Of a stretch of DNA of 12,329 nucleotides, positions 7,841-12,329 are shown one piece after another. This stretch comes from an uncultured Eggerthellaceae bacterium (GTDB lineage Bacteria > Actinomycetota > Coriobacteriia > Coriobacteriales > Eggerthellaceae), in contig CANRPV010000029.1 in NCBI GenBank assembly GCA_947632575.1, forward strand, positions 1 through 12,329, in the 5' to 3' direction. Position 1 is the stretch's first letter, and every line of letters starts with the position of its first letter. The notes beneath the pieces were generated by a model. It was not told the origin of the DNA and searched no databases. It saw nothing but the letters and a program-made list of their open reading frames with translations. Position numbers and translations under genes: made by a program.

Positions 7841-7920
7841 TATGATGCTTGAAGACGTCAGAGGATGCTCAAGGATGCTTAAAGATGTTCGATGATGTTT
7901 AAAGATGTTTAAGGACGGAC
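7841..7920 (+). repeat. 10-bp tandem array, 8 units, directly upstream of coaC
   Basis: Eight consecutive 10-bp units begin at 7841, 7851, 7861, 7871, 7881, 7891, 7901 and 7911. Positions 4-7 of every unit read GA[T/C]G; the consensus is about AAGGATGYTT. The best-matching units are AAGGATGCTT (7871) and AAAGATGTTT (7901). The last unit, AAGGACGGAC, supplies the Shine-Dalgarno-like AAGGA for coaC. Each central unit carries an ATG, giving several overlapping mini-ORFs. Confidence 0.8.
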
Positions 7921-7925
7921 ACGTT

Positions 7926-8477
7926 ATGGCGACGCAAACGGAAACAAAAAGAGTCCTGCTGGGAGTAACAGGATGTATCGCGGCTTATAAGGCCTGTGAG
8001 GTGCTCAGAGGGCTGCAGAAACGCGGAGTCGATGTCGAGGTGGTCATGACTGAAAGTGCCACCCATTTTGTAGGCCCACTTACCTTCAGCGCTTTAAGCG
8101 GAAAGCCCGTGCGAAGCGGCTTTTATGACGATCTCAGCGATCCTATTCCACATATTAGCGCGGCGCAGTCCTGCGATCTTTTTCTCATCGCGCCGTGTAC
8201 GGCTGATACGCTCGCAAAGCTCGCTTTCGGCATGGCAGGAGACTTGTTGTCAGCCACCGCTTTGGCTTGCACAGCGCCTCTGCTGGTAGTTCCCGCCATG
8301 AACGTCCATATGTATGAGAATCCCGCAACCCAGCACAACATTCAGATTCTTCGGGATCGTGGCATTGAGATCATGGAAGCCGATAGCGGCTATCTTGCCT
8401 GTGGGGAAGAGGGGTCTGGTCGTTTTCCCGAACCTCAACGCGTCGTTGATCGCGCCCTTGAGATCCTCGGTCTCTAG
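7926..8477 (+). CDS. coaC: Phosphopantothenoylcysteine decarboxylase (stand-alone CoaC)
   Basis: A 183-residue flavoprotein that decarboxylates 4'-phosphopantothenoylcysteine to 4'-phosphopantetheine in coenzyme A synthesis. The Rossmann-like start is KRVLLGVTGCIAAYKACEVLR (flavin site). ATHFVGPLTFSALSGKPV follows, then PHISAAQ with the likely catalytic H76, APCTADTLAKLAFGMAGDLL, the PAMN motif (123-126), and YLACGEEGSGR with the conserved active-site Cys (C159). The protein stops right after the decarboxylase domain, so it is not the common fused CoaBC. I chose ATG 7926 because AAGGA lies 10 nt upstream and the family fold begins soon after it. An in-frame ATG at 7905 would add MFKDGHV, encoded by the tandem array. 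The stop TAG lies inside the first units of an 8-bp array, 49 bp before coaB. Confidence 0.92.
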   Translation: MATQTETKRVLLGVTGCIAAYKACEVLRGLQKRGVDVEVVMTESATHFVGPLTFSALSGKPVRSGFYDDLSDPIPHISAAQSCDLFLIAPCTADTLAKLAFGMAGDLLSATALACTAPLLVVPAMNVHMYENPATQHNIQILRDRGIEIMEADSGYLACGEEGSGRFPEPQRVVDRALEILGL

Positions 8478-8515
8478 GTATAGAGGTATAGAGACATAGA
8501 GACGTAGAGATGTCG
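8476..8515 (+). repeat. 8-bp tandem array, 5 units, in the coaC-coaB junction
   Basis: Units are AGGTATAG (8476-8483), AGGTATAG (8484-8491), AGACATAG (8492-8499), AGACGTAG (8500-8507) and AGATGTCG (8508-8515), with consensus AG[AG]YRTAG. The first unit overlaps the coaC stop codon. Because 8 is not a multiple of 3, the repeated TAG falls in all three reading frames (8475, 8481, 8489, 8497, 8505). Confidence 0.75.
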
Positions 8516-8530
8516 AGGCAAATTCTTTGA
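8510..8530 (+). other. Six-codon mini-ORF overlapping the coaB start
   Basis: ATG at 8510 opens a short frame encoding MSRQIL that ends at TGA 8528-8530. This stop overlaps the coaB TTG start (8527-8529) as TTGA, the arrangement used for coupled re-initiation. Its ATG lies in the last unit of the 8-bp array. Only geometry supports it, and no conserved peptide is claimed. Confidence 0.3.
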
Positions 8531-9192
8531 AAGACCTTCTCGGTATAAAGGTACTTATCACCGCTGGTCCCACGCGTGAGCCCATCGATGCGGTACGCTA
8601 TCTTTCGAATTATTCAAGTGGAAAGATGGGCTATGCCCTGGCGAGCGTGGCGGCTCAGCGTGGTGCTGAGGTGGTGCTCATATCCGGACCCGTGGCTCTA
8701 GATCCCCCACAGGGTATAAAGTTGATTTCGGTGGTGACCGCGCGCGATATGCTTAAAGCCGTCGAGGAGAATTTTTCTGAGGTGGATATCGCTCTCTGCT
8801 CAGCAGCGGTAGCAGATTATCGGCCTTTGCAGACAAGCGATCGCAAGCTGAAAAAAGAGAGCGATAGGGAGGCGCTCACCACGATCACTCTTGTCGAGAA
8901 TCCCGATATTTTAGCGACCATCGGTGCTCAAAAGGTAGGAGGCCAGCTGGTTATAGGTTTTGCTGCCGAGACGGAAGATCTCATTGAAAACGCTCAGAAG
9001 AAGCTTAGAGCCAAGCATGCGGATTTGATCGTCGCCAATGAGGTGGGCCAGGGAAAGGCTTTTGGTACCGATGACGATGAGGTAGTCCTGGTGAGTCAAA
9101 ACGATATCAGCCGTTTGCCAAAGCTGCCTAAGATGAAAGTTGCTGAAGCTATATTTGACAAAGCCATGCAGCTGAGATCTTCTCTCAATTGA
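8527..9192 (+). CDS. coaB: Phosphopantothenate-cysteine ligase (stand-alone CoaB)
   Basis: A 221-residue ligase that joins 4'-phosphopantothenate to cysteine, the step before CoaC in coenzyme A synthesis. Bacterial enzymes of this type use CTP. The N-terminus KDLLGIKVLITAGPTREPID is the segment that starts the second half of fused CoaBC proteins. It is followed by VRYLSNYSSGKMGYALA, the AAVADYRP motif, RKLKK, NPDILATIG, VIGFAAETED and LIVANEVGQG with the conserved active-site Asn, then AFGTDDDEVVLV. The start is TTG 8527, with GAGG at 8515-8518 eight nt before it. No ATG or GTG occurs in frame between the last upstream in-frame stop (8497-8499) and this point. It sits +1 out of frame with coaC. 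Together the two genes replace the usual fused protein. Confidence 0.92.
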   Translation: MKDLLGIKVLITAGPTREPIDAVRYLSNYSSGKMGYALASVAAQRGAEVVLISGPVALDPPQGIKLISVVTARDMLKAVEENFSEVDIALCSAAVADYRPLQTSDRKLKKESDREALTTITLVENPDILATIGAQKVGGQLVIGFAAETEDLIENAQKKLRAKHADLIVANEVGQGKAFGTDDDEVVLVSQNDISRLPKLPKMKVAEAIFDKAMQLRSSLN

Positions 9193-9229
9193 TTTAAATC
9201 CCCACGTGAAAAAAGTCCATTTGACCGAA

Positions 9230-9263
9230 TGATCACTCCTATCTATGAGCTGATCACTATAAT
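9230..9263 (+). promoter_or_regulatory. Candidate hydrolase promoter region with repeated TGATCACT
   Basis: TGATCACT occurs at 9230-9237 and 9251-9258, exactly 21 bp apart. The second copy runs into a perfect TATAAT at 9258-9263. No good -35 lies 17 bp upstream (ACTCCT at 9235-9240); TTGACC at 9221-9226 is too far away for a standard promoter. The promoter may therefore depend on an activator, or the TATAAT may be fortuitous. Confidence 0.4.
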
Positions 9264-9279
9264 TTGTCTGGTTGTGAGG

Positions 9280-9311
9280 GTTTCATACTCAATCTCTCTT
9301 GAGCATGAAAC
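9280..9311 (+). terminator. Hairpin downstream of coaB, possible terminator or leader structure
   Basis: GTTTCAT (9280-9286) pairs with ATGAAAC (9305-9311), and CTCAA (9288-9292) with TTGAG (9299-9303). This gives a 12-bp stem with one A/C mismatch and the loop TCTCTC. A run of five T lies at 9321-9325, about 10 nt past the stem. It could end the coaC-coaB transcript, or fold in the hydrolase leader if transcription starts near 9270. Confidence 0.45.
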
Positions 9312-9325
9312 GGCATGAGGTTTTT

Positions 9326-9339
9326 AGACTGATCAGTCT
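9326..9339. promoter_or_regulatory. Perfect 14-bp palindrome (candidate operator) before the hydrolase
   Basis: AGACTGATCAGTCT is a perfect palindrome with a TGATCA core, also seen in the two TGATCACT copies at 9230 and 9251. It lies 45 bp before the hydrolase ATG. The size and symmetry suit a dimeric repressor; the identity of any regulator is unknown, and no regulator gene is adjacent. Confidence 0.4.
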
Positions 9340-9383
9340 TGTCGTAAACGAATTTGTCGAAGAGGACCGACAAGGAGGAGACC

Positions 9384-10355
9384 ATGGACGACTCTGTATT
9401 TATCGTTCCCATTACGTTCGCATCTCATGACGGAAAATCCACCAGCAATGCGAAGCTTTGGACGAGTGCCAAATATGGAACCTTGGATGAGCCGGGTCCG
9501 GAAAAGCCTCGGGCGATCATTCAGATTGTCCATGGAATGTCTGAGCACATCGATCGCTATGATCATTATGCGCGCTATCTGGTGGAACATGGCTTTGTGG
9601 TATGCGCTGAGGATCATGTGGGTCATGGAGATACCGCTCCCTCGCCGGATGATTTCGGTCATATGCCGGTCTTTGGAGGCAAGAAGGTCCTGCTTGAAGA
9701 CGTGAACACTCTCCGCCTCATCGTATCCGCCTGCTATCCGGATGTCGATTACGTGATCTACGGTCACTCCATGGGAAGCTTTATCAGCAGAGCCTATATC
9801 ACTCGCTATGGGGAAGGGCTCTCGGCGGTGGTGCTCTCCGGCAGCGGAAACCCGCCGGTGGCCATGTCTAAGGCGGGACGTGTACTTGCGGTGGCTATAG
9901 CAGCCGTGCGAGGCAAGAAGTATCGCAGTGAGCTGCTGAGCAAGCTCACCACGGGCGACTTTGGCGGCGAGGAAGATGAAGGGGGAGATCCAAACGATTG
10001 GCTCTCCACTGACAAAGAGGTGCTGAAGACTTATGCCGATGATCCCAAGTCGGGCTTCATCTTCACGACGGGTGGCTATGCCACGTTACTGTCTCTCACC
10101 TCTGAGGTGGGTCAGTTGTCTTGGGCGAAAAAGGTCCCGAAAGATCTTCCCATGCTTTTTATCTCCGGTGATGAGGATCCGGTAGGCGAGATGGGTAAAG
10201 GCGTGCTCGAAGCTGCTGAGCTCTATCGTAAGGCGGGAGTTAAGACGGTGGATGTGAAGCTTTATGAGGGCAAGCGCCATGAGCTTCATAACGAGGTCAA
10301 TAAGATCGAAGTCTTTAACGACGTTATCGCCTGGATTGAAGAGCACTTGGATTGA
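9384..10355 (+). CDS. Alpha/beta hydrolase, monoacylglycerol lipase / lysophospholipase type
   Basis: A 323-residue serine hydrolase of the 'serine aminopeptidase S33 / Hydrolase_4' type, which usually cleaves monoacylglycerols or lysophospholipids. The HGMSEHIDRY segment (50-59) gives the oxyanion-hole HG. GHSMG (127-131) has the nucleophile S129, SGDEDPVG (261-268) holds the likely acid D265, and GKRHELHNE holds the catalytic H299. There is no signal peptide or membrane segment, so it is probably cytoplasmic. The ATG at 9384 follows a consensus AAGGAGG (9372-9378) at 5-nt spacing, so an in-frame upstream TTG at 9354 is unlikely. A small hairpin, TTGTCG (9354-9359) with CGACAA (9368-9373), partly covers this ribosome site. 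The gene ends in TGA followed at once by TAA, inside a 16-bp tandem array. The exact substrate cannot be read from the sequence; a link to lipid use would fit the DegV protein but is speculation. Confidence 0.88.
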   Translation: MDDSVFIVPITFASHDGKSTSNAKLWTSAKYGTLDEPGPEKPRAIIQIVHGMSEHIDRYDHYARYLVEHGFVVCAEDHVGHGDTAPSPDDFGHMPVFGGKKVLLEDVNTLRLIVSACYPDVDYVIYGHSMGSFISRAYITRYGEGLSAVVLSGSGNPPVAMSKAGRVLAVAIAAVRGKKYRSELLSKLTTGDFGGEEDEGGDPNDWLSTDKEVLKTYADDPKSGFIFTTGGYATLLSLTSEVGQLSWAKKVPKDLPMLFISGDEDPVGEMGKGVLEAAELYRKAGVKTVDVKLYEGKRHELHNEVNKIEVFNDVIAWIEEHLD

Positions 10356-10382
10356 TAAGCACCAAGATTGAAAAGCACCAAA
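10335..10382 (+). repeat. 16-bp tandem array, 3 units, at the hydrolase 3' end
   Basis: Units are ATTGAAGAGCACTTGG (10335-10350), ATTGATAAGCACCAAG (10351-10366) and ATTGAAAAGCACCAAA (10367-10382). The first is coding (residues IEEHL plus one base), the second holds the stop codon, and the third is non-coding. The order suggests that the last codons were copied downstream in tandem. Confidence 0.75.
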
Positions 10383-10383
10383 A

Positions 10384-10426
10384 AACGATCGACAAGTCTT
10401 AGATGAAAAGGCTTGTCGATCGTTTC
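10384..10426. terminator. Strong bidirectional terminator hairpin between convergent genes
   Basis: AAACGATCGACAAG (10384-10397) pairs perfectly with CTTGTCGATCGTTT (10413-10426), and pairing can extend inward by about four more pairs including one T/G. On the minus strand the stem ends in a run of six U (10386-10381), suiting termination of the lipoprotein transcript. On the plus strand the following GTTTCATTTAG is moderately U-rich and suits the hydrolase. Confidence 0.8.
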
Positions 10427-10478
10427 ATTTAGAGTCGTTGCCGGTACGTGTTGACGTTTATCGTCGCTGCTTTTCTTG

Positions 10479-10507
10479 GTCGCTGAGCGTCCAGGGCGCT
10501 CAGCGAC
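10479..10507. terminator. Second GC-rich hairpin in the convergent region
   Basis: GTCGCTGAGCG (10479-10489) pairs perfectly with CGCTCAGCGAC (10497-10507) around a 7-nt loop. Neither side has a good T run, so on its own it is a weak intrinsic terminator. It may act as a transcript-end stabiliser or backup, 41 bp after the lipoprotein stop. I see no other gene or signal between 10427 and 10547. Confidence 0.5.
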
Positions 10508-10547
10508 ATCTAGCATTTAGGACACTAACGTTCAGAGACACACAGGA

Positions 10548-11498
10548 TTAATTGGTCTCCACGACAGTCTCGTCAACAATATCGTTTTCAACGATTGTTC
10601 CTTGGCTTGCGATGCCGGCTAAGGTCCAAAGCGTTTGTCCTGGACGGGTTGCGGCAAGTGCCTGTGCGAAAGCGTTTGCGCCCTCGATCTCGGTATAGGT
10701 GAAGGTGACCGTGTTGCCATTTTCATCTTCCGCAGAGATCAGACAACCATCCTCGTCATAGGTAAGAGTCCACCTAAGTACTGTGCCATAGGATGAAATG
10801 TCGACAACGCCATCATGGTAATCCATCGCGGCAGCGGTATCGGTTTCGCTTTCGTCACCGATGGTCTGTGAGATCGTGATCAGGTTGATCATGGCCTGAT
10901 CGTTGTAGGTGTAGATGGTTTCCATTGTAAGGGAAGGGTCATCTTCACCGGTGCCTTCAGTCATGAAAGTTTCAGCGAACTCTAAAATCGCATCACCGGC
11001 TTCATTCACCATATACTGAGCCTCGCCCTTGACCGAATTACTGACGGGGTCGGAAATGGTGAAGGGATAGGTGATGGACGTGCCATCGTCATCATTGCTC
11101 GTGGTGGGCTCTTCGTAGGTGTAATCGATCGCGACCGCGCCATTGGAAGTGGTCTTACGGGTGGCGAAATAGCCCTTATCGGTATAGGTATAGGTTTCTT
11201 CAGTGACCGAATTGACGCTATCAAGGTTGAAGGTGGTAGTGGCAGTGGTCAAATTACCCTGGGCGTCATAGCTGTAGTCCACTTGATATAAAACGTTGTC
11301 AGTCTTGTAATCGACCTTCGACAGGAAATGAGCCGGTGCCTCTTTTGCCTCGGTCGACGTGCTAGAGCTTTCGTTTTGCTGGTTCTGGCTTGATTCCGTG
11401 GAGCTTTCATTGGACGCACAGGCGCTCAGTCCGATTGAGGCTGTAAGTGCCACCGCAAGGAGCGAGGTACCTAAAAGCCCGGGAATGCGCTTTGCCAT
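10548..11498 (-). CDS. Putative lipoprotein with YD-like repeats
   Basis: A 316-residue predicted surface lipoprotein. The N-terminus MAKRIPGLLGTSLLAVALT is a basic start and hydrophobic core, ending in the lipobox LSAC with Cys27 as the lipidated residue. A Ser/Glu/Gln/Asn-rich linker follows (about 28-55). The body has several segments of the form [Y/T]xYDxxGxLxxATT: YSYDAQGNLTTATT (75-88), YTYTDKGYFATRKTTSNG (103-120), YTYNDQAMINLITI (196-209) and LTYDEDGCLISAEDENGN (245-262). These resemble the YD repeats of RHS-type proteins and of short bacterial beta-rich lipoproteins. The protein is acidic, and I recognise no catalytic motif. The start is decided by AAGGAGG (minus strand, 11503-11509) four nt before the ATG at 11498-11496; an in-frame codon 15 residues upstream lacks such a site. 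Function is unknown. It lies 132 bp downstream of a sugar-binding protein on the same strand but may be transcribed separately. Confidence 0.85.
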   Translation of the reverse strand: MAKRIPGLLGTSLLAVALTASIGLSACASNESSTESSQNQQNESSSTSTEAKEAPAHFLSKVDYKTDNVLYQVDYSYDAQGNLTTATTTFNLDSVNSVTEETYTYTDKGYFATRKTTSNGAVAIDYTYEEPTTSNDDDGTSITYPFTISDPVSNSVKGEAQYMVNEAGDAILEFAETFMTEGTGEDDPSLTMETIYTYNDQAMINLITISQTIGDESETDTAAAMDYHDGVVDISSYGTVLRWTLTYDEDGCLISAEDENGNTVTFTYTEIEGANAFAQALAATRPGQTLWTLAGIASQGTIVENDIVDETVVETN

Positions 11499-11539
11499 AG
11501 TTCCTCCTTCTTTATTGCTTCTGTTCTCTAAGACGCAAG

Positions 11540-11556
11540 ACAAGCATTTAGCTTGT
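11540..11556. other. Short inverted repeat upstream of the lipoprotein gene
   Basis: ACAAGC (11540-11545) and GCTTGT (11551-11556) form a perfect 6-bp inverted repeat with a 5-nt loop, 42 bp before the lipoprotein start. It could be a small operator or a leader hairpin. A weak TTGTAA / TAAATG pair on the minus strand (16-bp spacer) is the only promoter-like sequence nearby. Confidence 0.25.
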
Positions 11557-11630
11557 TAACAGAATCTTACAATAAAGACGTTATATCTCGGGCAAAGGCT
11601 CTCCCAAAGGCCTATGAAGCGTTACGAGAG

Positions 11631-12329
11631 CTATCCGTTTTGCAAGGACTCATCCATCAGCGCAAGGCACTCTTCGATGGTGATCTCATTGCGGTAGAGC
11701 TTGTGCATGGCCTCATTGACGAGTCGAGCGTTATATCCTCTGATCTTAGGCTCAGCAGTAGAGACCCGCTCTTTTTGGGCGACAGATTCCGCCATCTCCA
11801 AAACCATCGGGGACTCCACATTAGTGGTTTGGCCCATAAAGACGCTTACCGTTGAAATGCCATCAAAGGCTTCGTTATAGTTTTCGGGCGTCGCACAGAA
11901 CTCGAGGAACTCTAAAGCGAGCTCCTGCTTGTCGCTTGCGCGATTAACGGTGAACATATTGAGGTTGCCGCCCTCATAGGTACCCTCATCTTCAGTCCCG
12001 ATGAAGATGGGCATGAGACCGAAATCCTCTTTCGTGTATTTTCCCGCCACGAAGTCGGTGTCAAACCAGGTATCCCAGACAAAGAGCATCGCGGCATCAC
12101 CTTTGCCCATAGCTGTGCCTAAGCTTTCATAGGGAAGTTCGCTGGTATCTCCGAACCAACCGGCGTCATGAGCGTCCTTAAGCCACTGAACCATAGAAAC
12201 CACTTCAGGAATATCGCTGTAGACCAGCTCGCCCGAGTTGAGTTTCTCGAGAATTTCAGGGTTATCTGCGACGATGGGATCGAGGCCGAACTGGTAGAGG
12301 GAATAGCATCCCTCATCGCCGATAGCGAG
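11631..12329 (-). CDS. Extracellular sugar-binding protein of an ABC transporter, C-terminal part
   Basis: Reading in from the right edge gives 232 residues ending at TAG 11633-11631; the N-terminus, including any lipoprotein signal, is outside the window. The fragment has the layout of the C-terminal lobe of family 1 solute-binding proteins. GWFGDTSELPYESLGTAMGKGDAAMLFVWDTWF is the 'short of cargo, feeds the pocket' region where helix follows strand. LMPIFIGTEDEGTYEGGN and MFTVNRASDKQELALEFLEF follow, the last being the helix typical of late SBP_bac_1 domains. The end is a helical stretch with 'NEITIEECLALMDESL'. Such proteins capture sugars or oligosaccharides outside the membrane and pass them to MalF/MalG-type permeases. 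No permease gene lies downstream; the lipoprotein does, so permeases would have to be upstream or elsewhere. The ligand cannot be deduced. Confidence 0.85.
   Translation of the reverse strand, partial: LAIGDEGCYSLYQFGLDPIVADNPEILEKLNSGELVYSDIPEVVSMVQWLKDAHDAGWFGDTSELPYESLGTAMGKGDAAMLFVWDTWFDTDFVAGKYTKEDFGLMPIFIGTEDEGTYEGGNLNMFTVNRASDKQELALEFLEFCATPENYNEAFDGISTVSVFMGQTTNVESPMVLEMAESVAQKERVSTAEPKIRGYNARLVNEAMHKLYRNEITIEECLALMDESLQNG

Noticed and set aside
7635..7895. Plus-strand 86-residue frame across the rluD end and the 10-bp array
   Set aside because: It is out of frame with rluD over conserved coding sequence and its C-terminus is only array translation (MLKDVR-like), so it is a shadow.
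8470..8530. CoaC-CoaB as a frameshifted or mis-sequenced fused coaBC gene
   Set aside because: TAG stops occur in all three frames in the junction, so no single indel restores a fusion. coaB has its own GAGG-TTG start.
11598..11631. GCTCTC (11598-11603) with GAGAGC (11626-11631) as a terminator for the sugar-binding protein
   Set aside because: Only 6 bp with a 22-nt loop and no T run on the minus strand; it also overlaps the stop codon.

Overview
The window reads as ordinary chromosomal DNA of a mid-GC bacterium, roughly half G+C by eye. Gene content and protein style (IleS with the N-terminal KDTMNLPQTDF segment and a zinc-finger tail, DegV, OPT transporter, sugar-binding protein) suggest an anaerobic or fermentative Gram-positive. 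My best guess is the Actinomycetota class Coriobacteriia, but this is inference from remembered family resemblance and was not tested by any search. No mobile element, CRISPR array, tRNA or rRNA was seen.

Layout, left to right. Positions 1-742 (minus) hold the N-terminal part of an OPT-family transporter cut by the window edge. dinB (DNA polymerase IV) and degV (fatty-acid-binding DegV/FakB type) follow on the minus strand; degV is upstream and the two are 3 bp apart. A 230-bp divergent intergenic region then drives degV to the left and a plus-strand housekeeping run to the right: ileS, lspA, rluD, coaC, coaB. lspA and rluD overlap by ATGA. coaC and coaB, which many bacteria carry as one fused CoaBC protein, are two separate genes here. 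Next is a plus-strand alpha/beta hydrolase (monoacylglycerol lipase-like) with its own upstream control region. It converges on a minus-strand lipoprotein with YD-like repeats. The window ends in the C-terminal two thirds of a minus-strand sugar ABC transporter substrate-binding protein.

The most unusual signal lies between the genes. Four gene junctions carry diverged short tandem arrays with unrelated units: 16 bp after dinB, 10 bp before coaC, 8 bp between coaC and coaB, and 16 bp after the hydrolase. Three of them begin in the last codons or stop codon of the gene they follow. The 10-bp array creates a ladder of overlapping ATG mini-ORFs, the last in frame with coaC. The 8-bp array puts TAG stops in all three frames between coaC and coaB and ends in a six-codon ORF whose TGA overlaps the TTG start of coaB. 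These arrays look like a recurring process that extends gene ends in this genome. Other regulatory-looking structure includes a 14-bp palindrome over the ileS -35 region, a 14-bp palindrome plus 21-bp-spaced repeats before the hydrolase, and a strong bidirectional terminator in the convergent region.
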